From positions 62,001 through 126,000 of the forward strand of contig NZ_ABCY02000001.1 in assembly GCF_000170955.2 (NCBI RefSeq): 64,000 nucleotides of DNA, in the 5' to 3' direction. The notes under the pieces are model-generated. The model was not told the origin of the DNA, searched no databases, and saw only the letters and a program-made list of their open reading frames with translations. Each line of letters begins with the position of its first letter. Position 1 is the first letter of the stretch. The position numbers and the translations under genes were made by a program. The DNA is from Borreliella valaisiana VS116 (GTDB lineage: Bacteria > Spirochaetota > Spirochaetia > Borreliales > Borreliaceae). Below, in pieces: positions 18,155 to 27,818 of this stretch.

Positions 18155-18182
18155 AAAATGATTATTAATTAATAATCATTTT
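18155..18182. promoter_or_regulatory. Perfect 28-bp palindrome between divergent genes
   Basis: The half-site AAAATGATTATTAA is followed directly by its exact reverse complement, with no spacer. It lies 75 bases before the small minus-strand gene and 9 bases upstream of the putative sufS -35. A terminator makes no sense between two divergent genes, so an operator for a dimeric regulator is the better reading. The inner TGATTAT...ATAATCA resembles Fur/PerR-type boxes. Hypothesis only. Confidence 0.55.
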
Positions 18183-18190
18183 AAATTTTT

Positions 18191-18217
18191 TTGTGAAATA
18201 AAAAATAATGATATAAT
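18191..18217 (+). promoter_or_regulatory. Probable sufS promoter
   Basis: Perfect TATAAT at 18212-18217, with TTGTGA at 18191-18196 as the best -35; the 15-base spacing is short. The leader would be about 35 bases and includes AAGGA before the ATG at 18259. The 28-bp palindrome ends just upstream. Confidence 0.5.
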
Positions 18218-18258
18218 TATTAAAACTAAAAATTAAAACAAAGGAACTTGTAAGGATT

Positions 18259-19527
18259 ATGGACTTTAAACAAATAAAAAGCAACGCTGAAAAGGTCAAG
18301 TTTTTAAGAAAAGATTTTCCTATTTTAAATAAAAAATTTAACAATAAGCATATAATTTATTTTGACAATGCAGCAACTTCGCAAAAACCCAAAAAAGTAA
18401 TTTACTCTAGCATAGAATATTATGAAAATTACAACGCAAATGTACATAGAAGCGGTCACAAATTTGCAATTCAATCTAGCATAACAATAGAAAAAACAAG
18501 AGAACTTGTAAAAAATTTCATTAATGCAGAATCTGCAAAAAATATAATATTTACCTCTGGAACTACAGATGGAATTAACATCATAGCAAACTCATTTTTT
18601 TACTCAAAATACTTTAAAAAAAAAGATGAAATTATTCTTACAACTCTTGAACATAATAGTAATTTGCTGCCATGGGCAAATCTTGCAAAATTATCCAATC
18701 TAACAATTAAGCTTGCTAAATTCAATGAAATGGGAATTATTACCCCTGAAGAAATTGAAAAACTTATTACAGAAAAAACAAAACTCATAAGTATTTCAGG
18801 AATAAATAATACTTTGGGAACCATTAATGATTTAGAATCTATTGGGAAAATCGCAAAAAAATACAATATAAGTCTTTTTATAGATGCTGCACAAATGGCG
18901 CCTCATATAAAAATAGATGTTAAAAAAATTGGCTGTGACTTTTTGGTATTTTCTGGACATAAAATGCTTGCTCCAACAGGAATAGGAATTTTATATATTT
19001 CAAATAATATGGCTGAAAAGCTTAATAGCTCAAAATTAGGAGGAAATACTGTAGAAGAAATATTCATAGAAAATAAAAAAATTAAATTTAAATCATTCGA
19101 TGCTCCTAATAAATTTGAATCGGGAACCCCAAATATTGCGGGAATTATTGGACTTAAAGAAGCAATAAAATATATCAATAATATTTCTATGGATTTTATT
19201 TTAGAACATGATCAGCAATTAATCGAATATGGCGTAAAAAAATTACAAGAACTTGATGAAGTCGAGTTCTTATTAAATACAAATCTTAAAAGAAATTCAA
19301 TAATATCATTTACCGTAAAAAATATTCATTCACACGATATTGAAACCTATTTAGATACAATGGGAATAGCAACTAGAGCTGGAAAAACTTGCTCCTATGT
19401 AGCATTTTTTCCAGAAAATTTAAATAAAAACCATCTTTTAAGAGCTAGCTTTTATTTTTACAATACACAAGAAGAAATTGATATTTTCGTATTGGGGTTA
19501 AAAAAAGTAATAAAAGAGCTCTCGTAA
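18259..19527 (+). CDS. sufS: Cysteine desulfurase SufS
   Basis: PLP enzyme that takes sulfur from cysteine as an enzyme-bound persulfide for Fe-S clusters or thiolated tRNA (422 aa, type II/SufS size). Lys235 in FSGHK is the PLP Schiff-base lysine. Cys378 in TRAGKTCSY is the persulfide-carrying residue, within the RAGxxC context of the SufS type rather than IscS. HNSNLLPW (132-139) and IDAAQM (208-213) are PLP-pocket motifs. The sufU partner follows 59 bases downstream. No sufB, sufC or sufD is near. Confidence 0.92.
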   Translation: MDFKQIKSNAEKVKFLRKDFPILNKKFNNKHIIYFDNAATSQKPKKVIYSSIEYYENYNANVHRSGHKFAIQSSITIEKTRELVKNFINAESAKNIIFTSGTTDGINIIANSFFYSKYFKKKDEIILTTLEHNSNLLPWANLAKLSNLTIKLAKFNEMGIITPEEIEKLITEKTKLISISGINNTLGTINDLESIGKIAKKYNISLFIDAAQMAPHIKIDVKKIGCDFLVFSGHKMLAPTGIGILYISNNMAEKLNSSKLGGNTVEEIFIENKKIKFKSFDAPNKFESGTPNIAGIIGLKEAIKYINNISMDFILEHDQQLIEYGVKKLQELDEVEFLLNTNLKRNSIISFTVKNIHSHDIETYLDTMGIATRAGKTCSYVAFFPENLNKNHLLRASFYFYNTQEEIDIFVLGLKKVIKELS

Positions 19528-19551
19528 AAATTTTCATAATATCTTTTATTA

Positions 19552-19568
19552 TTGATTTAATAAATCAA
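19552..19568. repeat. Short inverted repeat before sufU
   Basis: TTGATTTA, one base, then TAAATCAA. It lies in the 59-base gap between sufS and sufU. Arms of 8 A+T-rich bases are expected by chance several times in a window of this composition, so this is weak evidence for a regulatory site. Confidence 0.25.
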
Positions 19569-19586
19569 AGAAAATAGAATTAAATT

Positions 19587-20015
19587 ATGCTCACTGAAGA
19601 AACTAAAAAAAAACTATTAAAGCTTAGTAAAGTAAATAATTACATAATAAATGAAGTAGAAAAAACCCAAAATTTCAAACATCAATCTAAATGTGGGGAT
19701 CAAATTTTATTCCAAACAATAGAAGCAAATAACGAAAAATTTAATTTTAAACATCATGCATCTGGATGTATGATTTTACTTGCAAGCGCCAACGCTTTAA
19801 ACAAATTGTGCAATAATAAACCAAAACCCGAAATCCTAAACTTAGTGCAAAAAGTGATAAACGGTGATTTTACAAATCTAGATGAAATTGATGCAAGTTT
19901 AAAAATTTTTAACATATTTACAAATACAAATAGAAAAGATTGTTTTTTATTGCCGTACAAATCATTAAAAGATAGTTTGGAAAACTACAAGCCTCTAAGG
20001 AGAATTATTAGATGA
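19587..20015 (+). CDS. sufU: SufU-type iron-sulfur/sulfur-transfer protein
   Basis: A 142-aa NifU-like protein of the SufU type, which in Gram-positive bacteria accepts persulfide sulfur from SufS through a zinc site. The three conserved cysteines are present: Cys36 (SKCGDQ, with Asp38 as a further zinc ligand), Cys61 (ASGCMI) and Cys119 (RKDCFLLPY). The usual insertion between the second and third Cys is present. It overlaps comM by 4 bases. With SufS it forms a minimal sulfur-mobilising pair. Confidence 0.88.
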   Translation: MLTEETKKKLLKLSKVNNYIINEVEKTQNFKHQSKCGDQILFQTIEANNEKFNFKHHASGCMILLASANALNKLCNNKPKPEILNLVQKVINGDFTNLDEIDASLKIFNIFTNTNRKDCFLLPYKSLKDSLENYKPLRRIIR

Positions 20016-21547
20016 AAATCTATTCACACTCATCAATCGGATATGAAGGAGAACTAATTGAGATTGAAATAGATATTAAAAAAGGAATTTCTGGAATTGA
20101 TATCGTAGGGCTTGCTGGAAGCGAAATTAAAGAATCAAGAGAAAGAGTAAAATCAGCTATCAAGAATTCAAATTTTCATCTTCTCAAAGATAGAATATTA
20201 ATAAACCTTGCACCAGCTGGAATTAAAAAGCTTGGAACAGCTTTTGACCTTTCGATTGCTATTAGCATTATTAAAATCCAAGAAAGCAAAAATAATGAGA
20301 ATTTAGAAATCTTAGTATTGGGAGAATTACAATTAGATGGCAAAATAAGATCAATAAAAGCGGTTTTGCCAGCCATTGCTCTTGCCAAAGAAAAGGAAAT
20401 AAAATTTGCAATAGTTCCCTTTGAAAATTTAGAAGAAGCTCTCCTAATAGACGGCTTGAATATTTGGGGTGTTAAAGATTTAAAAGAAAGTGTAAAAATA
20501 ATAGAACAATTAAACGACAATATACTTCCCCCAAGAACAAACATTAAACCACAGCCAAAAATCGAACAAGATTGTATTTTAGATTATGACTTTAAAAATA
20601 TAAAAGGACAACAAAGAGCAAAAAGAGCAATTGAAATAGCAATTGCCGGGGGACATAACATAATGTTATTTGGTCCACCTGGAAGCGGTAAAACACTTAG
20701 TATTAAGTGCGCCCAATCTATTCTACCTCCACTTACAAACAAAGAGCTGATAGAAACAAATAGAATATGGTCAATATCGGGAAAATTAATAGACAGAAAA
20801 ATAATAAAACAAAGACCTTTTAGGAATCCTCACCATACTGCTAGTAAAGAAGGAATAATTGGAGGAGGTCCAAATCCCTTACCTGGAGAAGTGTCTCTTG
20901 CCCATAATGGAATATTATTTCTAGATGAAGCTTTAGAATTTAAAAAATCCATCTTACAATCTTTACGTGAACCTATTGAAGACAAATCAATTTCAATCTC
21001 AAGAGCAAGTTCTAAGTTATTCAAATACCCCGCCAATTTCCAACTAATGCTTGCAATGAATCTTTGCCCTTGTGGAAATCTTGGCAAAAAAAATACAGAT
21101 TGTTTTTGCTCACAACAAGAAATTTCAAATTATTGGAAAAAACTCGGAGCTGCAATGCTTGATAGAATTGATATTAGAGTCCCAACAAGAGCAATTAATA
21201 ATGAAAAATTACTCAGCGAAACAAGCGAAAGTTCAAGCGAAATAAAAAAAAGAATAATAAAAGCAAGAAATATTCAAAATATAAGATACAAAAATTTTGC
21301 AAACATAAATAAAAACTCCGATCTTAATTCCGATCACATTGAAAAATTTTGCGAATTAAGTGCAATCTTAAAAAATGATTTAATTTACATTCTAAACAAA
21401 CTCAACATATCTTCAAGAGCAACACATTCAATACTAAAAATTGCAAGAACAATCTCCGATTTAAAGGAAGAAAAAAATATTTCAAGAGAAGCCTTACTTG
21501 AAGCAATTGAACATAGAAAAAACGGAGAAAATATGCTTGAAAAATAA
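20012..21547 (+). CDS. comM: ComM/YifB-family AAA+ helicase (Mg-chelatase-like)
   Basis: A 511-aa AAA+ ATPase of the ComM group; ComM is a DNA helicase that promotes branch migration during recombination of incoming DNA. An N-terminal Lon-protease-like fold (about 1-180) is followed by the chelatase-like AAA+ core: Walker A LFGPPGSGKT near residue 225, the family motif FRNPHHTAS, Walker B ILFLDEALEF, and LMLAMNLCPCGNLG with its cysteine-rich loop. A C-terminal helical domain closes the protein. Full length. Its start overlaps the end of sufU by 4 bases. Confidence 0.9.
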   Translation: MKIYSHSSIGYEGELIEIEIDIKKGISGIDIVGLAGSEIKESRERVKSAIKNSNFHLLKDRILINLAPAGIKKLGTAFDLSIAISIIKIQESKNNENLEILVLGELQLDGKIRSIKAVLPAIALAKEKEIKFAIVPFENLEEALLIDGLNIWGVKDLKESVKIIEQLNDNILPPRTNIKPQPKIEQDCILDYDFKNIKGQQRAKRAIEIAIAGGHNIMLFGPPGSGKTLSIKCAQSILPPLTNKELIETNRIWSISGKLIDRKIIKQRPFRNPHHTASKEGIIGGGPNPLPGEVSLAHNGILFLDEALEFKKSILQSLREPIEDKSISISRASSKLFKYPANFQLMLAMNLCPCGNLGKKNTDCFCSQQEISNYWKKLGAAMLDRIDIRVPTRAINNEKLLSETSESSSEIKKRIIKARNIQNIRYKNFANINKNSDLNSDHIEKFCELSAILKNDLIYILNKLNISSRATHSILKIARTISDLKEEKNISREALLEAIEHRKNGENMLEK

Positions 21548-21549
21548 AA

Positions 21550-21569
21550 ACCCCTAAAATATTTGGGGT
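21550..21569 (-). terminator. Terminator between comM and ldh
   Basis: ACCCC...GGGGT stem with an AAA/TTT extension around a bulged T. Read on the minus strand it lies 8 bases past the ldh stop and is followed by TTTTTATTTT, a good intrinsic terminator for ldh. On the plus strand the downstream T run is poor, so comM would end less efficiently. Confidence 0.7.
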
Positions 21570-21576
21570 CTTAAAA

Positions 21577-22595
<1,019 letters not shown>

Positions 22596-22645
22596 GCATT
22601 TCTAAGAGCTTTGCCAACAAAAGTCTTTAAAAATTAAAAACACAT

Positions 22646-24445
22646 TTAATTATCATTAGATTTCAAAACTGCAAGAAAAGCACTTTGTGGAATCTCAACA
22701 TTTCCTACCATCTTCATTCGCTTTTTACCTTCTTTCTGCTTTTCCAAAAGTTTTCGCTTACGAGTAATATCACCACCATAACACTTAGCAGTAACATCTT
22801 TTCTAACAGGAGATATTGTTTCTCGAGCAATAACATTAGAGCCAATAGCACCTTGAATAGCTATTTTGAATTGTTGTCTTGCTATTTCATCTTTCAATTT
22901 TTTACAAATCCCAATGGCTTTAGTTCTTGCACTATCTTTAAAAACCAATTGAGACAGTGCATCAACCCTATCCCCATTGACTAATATATCTAATCTTACT
23001 AAATCTGTATATTCATAATCTAAAAGTTCATAATCAAAAGAAGCATATCCACGACTCACAGATTTAATCTTATCATAAAAATCAAAAAGGATTTCAGAAA
23101 GAGGCATTTTATAAATAAGCTCAACACGCTTAGTATCAAGATAAATTAAGTTTGTCTGCACTCCTCTTTTCAACAAACACACACTCATAATATTTCCTAA
23201 AAATTCTGTAGGAACAATAATATTAGCCCTAATATAAGGCTCAAGAATACTTTCAATAGCTTCATTTCCAGGAAATTGTTCGGGACTTTCAATAAAATAA
23301 GATTCTCCCTTTTTAGGAATTATTTTGTATCTAACAGAAGGAGAAGTCAATATCACATTTAAATCAAATTCACGCTCAATGCGTTCTTGAATAACCTCTA
23401 AATGCAAAAGACCAAGAAATCCACACTTAAAACCATGCCCAAGAGCTGCCGATGAATCCTTTTCAAATGTTAACGACGCATCATTAAGTTTTAATCTATC
23501 CATTGCCTTTAAAAGATCATCATATTGATTAGCATCAACAGGATACACCGAAGAAAACACTACAGGCTTAACTTCTTTAAATCCCTCAAGGGGAGATAAT
23601 GCAGGAAAATCACAAAGAGTTACTGTATCTCCAATTTTCACATCTGATATATTTTTAATTCCTGCAATAAAATATCCAACATCTCCTACTTCTAGTCTAT
23701 CTTTTCTTTCAAGTGATATTTTAAAAACTCCAATCTCCTCAATTAAATATTCACTATCAGTATGCATTAACCTAATCTTATCACCTGTCTTTATTTGTCC
23801 TTCGAAAATCCTAAAGTGAACAATAACTCCTCTATAAGAATCGTAATGTGAATCAAAAATTAATGCCCTTAATGGATCCTTAATATTTCCTTTAGGAGAT
23901 GGCACATACTTACAAATAGCTTCAAGCAAGTCATCAATTCCTATTCCATTCTTAGCAGAAATCAAAATAGCAATTTCTTCATTTAATCCTAAATCATTTT
24001 TTATTTGCTTTTTTACAAAGTCAATATTAGCATTTGGAAGATCTATTTTATTAATAACAGGAATAATTTCTAAATCATGCTCAAAAGCCATATAAAAATT
24101 AGAAACTGTCTGAGCTTGTATTCCCTGACTTGCATCAATTAATAAAAGAGCACCTTCACAAGATGAAATTGCTCTTGATACTTCATAAGAAAAATCAACA
24201 TGACCTGGAGTATCTACAAAATTTAATTCATAAAGATTGCCGTCATTACTTTTATAAGTAATTGTTACTGCTTGACTTTTTATTGTAATTCCTCTTTCTC
24301 GCTCAATCTCCATACTGTCAAGCATTTGACTTTTAAAATCACGATCAGATATTATTTTAGCCTTTTGAATAAATCGATCAGCTAATGTTGATTTACCATG
24401 ATCAATGTGTGCAATAATGCAAAAATTTTTCTTACGAATACTAAT
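22646..24445 (-). CDS. lepA: Elongation factor 4 (LepA), back-translocating GTPase
   Basis: Ribosome-associated translational GTPase. The G domain has AHIDHGKSTL (G1), RGITI (G2), DTPGH (G3), NKIDLP (G4) and SAKNG (G5). EF-G-like domains II, III and V follow, then the LepA-specific C-terminal domain with the end KEGKKRMKMVGNVEIPQSAFLAVLK. The longest reading frame opens at a TTG (24470-24472) right after the upstream stop, with no ribosome-binding site. GGGGGA with ideal spacing instead points to an ATT at 24443-24445, giving ISIRKKNFCIIAHIDHGK, the expected LepA N-terminus; I chose that. Protein identity is firm, the start is not. Confidence 0.93.
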   Translation of the reverse strand: MSIRKKNFCIIAHIDHGKSTLADRFIQKAKIISDRDFKSQMLDSMEIERERGITIKSQAVTITYKSNDGNLYELNFVDTPGHVDFSYEVSRAISSCEGALLLIDASQGIQAQTVSNFYMAFEHDLEIIPVINKIDLPNANIDFVKKQIKNDLGLNEEIAILISAKNGIGIDDLLEAICKYVPSPKGNIKDPLRALIFDSHYDSYRGVIVHFRIFEGQIKTGDKIRLMHTDSEYLIEEIGVFKISLERKDRLEVGDVGYFIAGIKNISDVKIGDTVTLCDFPALSPLEGFKEVKPVVFSSVYPVDANQYDDLLKAMDRLKLNDASLTFEKDSSAALGHGFKCGFLGLLHLEVIQERIEREFDLNVILTSPSVRYKIIPKKGESYFIESPEQFPGNEAIESILEPYIRANIIVPTEFLGNIMSVCLLKRGVQTNLIYLDTKRVELIYKMPLSEILFDFYDKIKSVSRGYASFDYELLDYEYTDLVRLDILVNGDRVDALSQLVFKDSARTKAIGICKKLKDEIARQQFKIAIQGAIGSNVIARETISPVRKDVTAKCYGGDITRKRKLLEKQKEGKKRMKMVGNVEIPQSAFLAVLKSNDN

Positions 24446-24475
24446 ACTTGCTCCCCCTGAACCACAAATCAAGAT

Positions 24476-25456
24476 TTAAAAATTTACCTTTTTTTTAAAT
24501 ACAGAATTTTTAATTTGACTTCGTGATTTAGCAATATAAGGAGAAAATCTTGGTGCAAGATCCACTATTAATTTCCAAGTATCTATTGCCCTAAATTTAT
24601 AATTGCCATTAGAATATGCATAAGTAGCAACAGCAACATTATAAACTATTTCCCAAAAATCTGTAGATTCAAAAGCATTTTTTATTGCCTTATATTCATT
24701 AATTTTTTGAACAAAAGACCTTAAATTTTTAAACTGATACACAGGTTCATAATAACAAACATAATCATACATTCTTGTTAAAATCCCTACTACAGCTATA
24801 AGTCCATGAGTAATTGAAAGTTTGTAAGCCTTTAGGCGTAAATAAACTTTTGACAATAATTGATGAGTATCGATAACATTGTAGTTCTTAAATCTGTAAA
24901 GATTAAAAGTAAAATCAATACCAAAAGCCCCTCTTACTTGTTTTAAATAAGAAGTCAAATAAAATGAAACATTAAATTTATCGTTTAATATGTTATTTTC
25001 ATTTTGAGCATAATCATGATAACTATAATAATCTTTTTTAGTTGAAAACTTATTTAATATTTCGTTTAAATAATCAATTGTATCAACATAATTATTCTCA
25101 AGTTCGGCCATTTTGGCTAAAGAAAAAAGTATTTTTTTTTCAAAAGATTTATCTAGTAAATAATCTTTGTCTTCGAAAGACTTGTAAAGGTTTAATTTTT
25201 CAAGAACAGCATTTCCAGACATCCCATAAGCTACGGACAAATAATAACTAGCTTCGGGATAAACACCTTTTCTAAGTAAAGCTTCCTGCAAATAATTAAT
25301 AGCATGCGTAAGATTAGACTTACTAAACTCAGATTTAGAATAAAGAAATTGCCTACCTTTTTCAAGTAAAATCCAATACGGAAAATTTTTATTACTTGAA
25401 GAATTCAAAAAAATAGAAAAAGGCAGAGCAAAAAACAATAAAATCCAATTTCTCAT
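24476..25456 (-). CDS. Exported helical-repeat (TPR-like) protein
   Basis: A 326-aa protein with an N-terminal signal sequence (RNWILLFFALPFSIFLNSSS) and no lipobox cysteine, so probably periplasmic or anchored by the uncleaved signal. The body is alpha-helical with TPR-like pairs, for example LTHAINYLQEALLRKGVYPEASYYLSVAYG near 45-75. The stop lies only a few bases before the lepA reading frame, so lepA is probably expressed from the same transcript. Function unknown. Confidence 0.7.
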   Translation of the reverse strand: MRNWILLFFALPFSIFLNSSSNKNFPYWILLEKGRQFLYSKSEFSKSNLTHAINYLQEALLRKGVYPEASYYLSVAYGMSGNAVLEKLNLYKSFEDKDYLLDKSFEKKILFSLAKMAELENNYVDTIDYLNEILNKFSTKKDYYSYHDYAQNENNILNDKFNVSFYLTSYLKQVRGAFGIDFTFNLYRFKNYNVIDTHQLLSKVYLRLKAYKLSITHGLIAVVGILTRMYDYVCYYEPVYQFKNLRSFVQKINEYKAIKNAFESTDFWEIVYNVAVATYAYSNGNYKFRAIDTWKLIVDLAPRFSPYIAKSRSQIKNSVFKKKVNF

Positions 25457-25526
25457 AATAACAAATATATTAAATTAACTCATAAATTACGAGAAAATTT
25501 AATGTTAAAAAAAACAATAATCAAAA

Positions 25527-25961
25527 TTAAACAAACTTGAATATCATTAAAAATACCATTACAAAAAGAGCAACAGATTCTATTAATCCTAAAACTAGTA
25601 GGTATGTAGCAAATCCTTTCCCAGTCTCAGAAAAAGCATCACAAGCGCCTGCTGCTGCTTTACCTTGAGCAAATCCAGAAACAGCAATCGCAAACCCACC
25701 GCCAAGACCAGCTCCAAGTAACAACCATGGATTTGTCTGCATCATTACCTCATATAACGTGTTCATTAAAATATATCCATATATTATTTGAGTCAATGGT
25801 GCTGAAACAAAAACAATCAATAAAAATGGTGCTGGCTTTCCTTGCATATAACATCTCTTCCATGCTCCAATAGCAGCACTACCTGCTGCTCCCATGCCCA
25901 ACGCAGAACCTATTGCTGAGATTGTCAAAGCTGAATTAACTCCTATTAAACCTATATCCAT
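25527..25961 (-). CDS. atpK: V-type ATP synthase/ATPase proteolipid subunit K
   Basis: Membrane rotor-ring subunit (144 aa) made of two fused hairpins, four helices, as in the 16-kDa V-type proteolipids. The ion-binding carboxylate is Glu128 in helix 4 (LGLIESVALFVMV). Thr57, Gln58 and Tyr61 (PLTQIIY) in helix 2 and Gln99 (GFAQGK) in helix 3 fall where E. hirae NtpK has Thr64, Gln65, Tyr68 and Gln110, with Gln99-to-Glu128 keeping the 29-residue spacing. NtpK carries Na+, so a sodium-coupled ring is likely. Last gene of the ATPase operon; AAGGAG before the ATG. Confidence 0.92.
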   Translation of the reverse strand: MDIGLIGVNSALTISAIGSALGMGAAGSAAIGAWKRCYMQGKPAPFLLIVFVSAPLTQIIYGYILMNTLYEVMMQTNPWLLLGAGLGGGFAIAVSGFAQGKAAAGACDAFSETGKGFATYLLVLGLIESVALFVMVFLMIFKFV

Positions 25962-25981
25962 AAGTACTCCTTTTTTTTATT

Positions 25982-27808
25982 TTATTTTTTTATTTTTTTA
26001 AAAGGCTTATAAGCATATCCACTCCATTCTTGCCCTAAATGGTTTGAAAATTCAAGCATATTAAGCCTTACTCCATGAACAATTACTGAAAGTAAAGATA
26101 ACATTATATTTAAAACATGCCCAAAAAGTATAACAATAATTCCAACTACTATAAGACCAATATTAGAAGATTTTAACAAAGGCATTGACATGGCATTAAA
26201 ACTTGCTGAGATTGAAAGTCCAGCAAGTCCAACTGCAAAAAGTCTAATATAAGATATTATATCTGCAAATCCTGACACGGTGGTTAAAAATTGCTCTATA
26301 ATACCTCCAAAACTTTTCAATATACACTTAAAAAAATTCGAACCATCTTGCTTTCCAAAAATAAATACAAGTGCAATGCCAAAATATATTGTATTATAAA
26401 CAGCATTATACATAGGAAATCGAAATTGGCCAAGTATTAAATTCAAAACAAGGTAATAAAGACCAACTATACCTATGAGCCAACCAATCTGTGCAATTGA
26501 ATGAATATGGGGCTTTTCTTTTACTTGCCTGAAAAAATTCCAAGCATGAGCCAATGAAATTTGCAAAACTCCTATTGAAAAGCAGATAAAGATAATATTT
26601 TGCATACTATTTTTATCTGTCAAATAACTAACTTTAAATGAATTCAAAATAGGAAACATTTCAAGAATTAAAGGACTACCAAACCAAGTCCCAGTCATAG
26701 AACCATAAAGTATCGATGATACACTAAGATAAAATATTAACCCATGAAATGAAGTTAAAGGCTTCCCTTTAAGAATAAAACTCAAGCTAAGCAAAATTCC
26801 TATCAAAAAAAATATCACTCCATAAGCCGCATCACCTATTATCATACCAAAAAACACAAAGAAAAATAACATAAAAATAAAACTTATATCCCTTTCTTTA
26901 TATCCAGGAATTGTTTCTAAAATATTAAAAATAGGTGTAGCTAAATTGGCAATTCCTTTCCTTTTTATATAAGTTGGAATAATATCATTTTCTTCAGGAT
27001 CTGCAAATTGCACTGCAAAACCTGCTTTTAAAATTGAACTTTTAAGAGATTCTTGACTTTCAGCTGGAACAAATCCCGTAATATACGAAAAATCTTCAAA
27101 ATCGGTTTGCATATCAGCTAAAACCTGCTCAAACTCTACAATTTGATCGTAATTTTTTATCTCATCTCTTAAAATATCAATGTATTTATTAAAAAGAGAA
27201 ATTTGGGTCAATTTTTGATCTAGAATCTCATCAACAACTTTCAACTTATTATTAATATAATCAAGATCAAAATTAAACTTAAATTCATCAGCAATTTCAA
27301 TTTTTTGCTCAAACTCACCTACACTAACAAAATAAGAAGTGTTTTTTACATTTTTAATCAAAAACACATTAACATTAGGGTCTCTTAATAAATTTTTATA
27401 TTCACTTTTTTGGATTTTAAAAAAGTTAATATAAATGTTAGATTCTTTCAATTTGTTAATATATTCTAAAGAAAAATTTCCCCAAACTGAAATCAAATTC
27501 TTTTCATGTAGTAAAGATCGTTTAATGTCTTGAAATTCTTTGATCTCATTGCCTAAATTGACTATGCTTTTTGCAATATCTAAAAAATTTCCATTAGAAG
27601 ACTTCAAAGCCTTAACACCCCCATCTTCTTTAAGTAACGAAAAAGCTTGTATTAAAATTCGCCGATTATCAATGCTTTTTTTTAAAGAATCTGAATTTTT
27701 ATTGCAAGAATTAATATGAACTACTCCAAAATCTCTTAAAATCTCCAATGATTCTTTTTTATATTTTGATAAAGTCAAAAGTAAAACTTTTTTCATTTTT
27801 ACAATCAT
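25982..27808 (-). CDS. atpI: V-type ATPase subunit I (stator/membrane a-type subunit)
   Basis: A 608-aa subunit that forms the ion half-channels next to the K ring. The N-terminal half (about 1-330) is soluble with long coiled-coil arms that hold peripheral stalks; the C-terminal half has seven to eight membrane helices. The essential arginine is very likely the Arg in ISYIRLFAVGLAGLSIS near residue 520, in the penultimate helix pair. The terminal part keeps FGHVLNIMLSLLSVIVHGVRLNMLEFSNHLG, conserved in V-type a/I subunits. AGGAA precedes the ATG. Spaced 20 bases before atpK. Confidence 0.93.
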   Translation of the reverse strand: MIVKMKKVLLLTLSKYKKESLEILRDFGVVHINSCNKNSDSLKKSIDNRRILIQAFSLLKEDGGVKALKSSNGNFLDIAKSIVNLGNEIKEFQDIKRSLLHEKNLISVWGNFSLEYINKLKESNIYINFFKIQKSEYKNLLRDPNVNVFLIKNVKNTSYFVSVGEFEQKIEIADEFKFNFDLDYINNKLKVVDEILDQKLTQISLFNKYIDILRDEIKNYDQIVEFEQVLADMQTDFEDFSYITGFVPAESQESLKSSILKAGFAVQFADPEENDIIPTYIKRKGIANLATPIFNILETIPGYKERDISFIFMLFFFVFFGMIIGDAAYGVIFFLIGILLSLSFILKGKPLTSFHGLIFYLSVSSILYGSMTGTWFGSPLILEMFPILNSFKVSYLTDKNSMQNIIFICFSIGVLQISLAHAWNFFRQVKEKPHIHSIAQIGWLIGIVGLYYLVLNLILGQFRFPMYNAVYNTIYFGIALVFIFGKQDGSNFFKCILKSFGGIIEQFLTTVSGFADIISYIRLFAVGLAGLSISASFNAMSMPLLKSSNIGLIVVGIIVILFGHVLNIMLSLLSVIVHGVRLNMLEFSNHLGQEWSGYAYKPFKKIKK

Positions 27809-27818
27809 AAGCTTGTTC

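Noticed and set aside
18155..18182. The 28-bp palindrome as a bidirectional terminator.
   Set aside because: It lies between divergent genes, so no transcript should run into it from either side.
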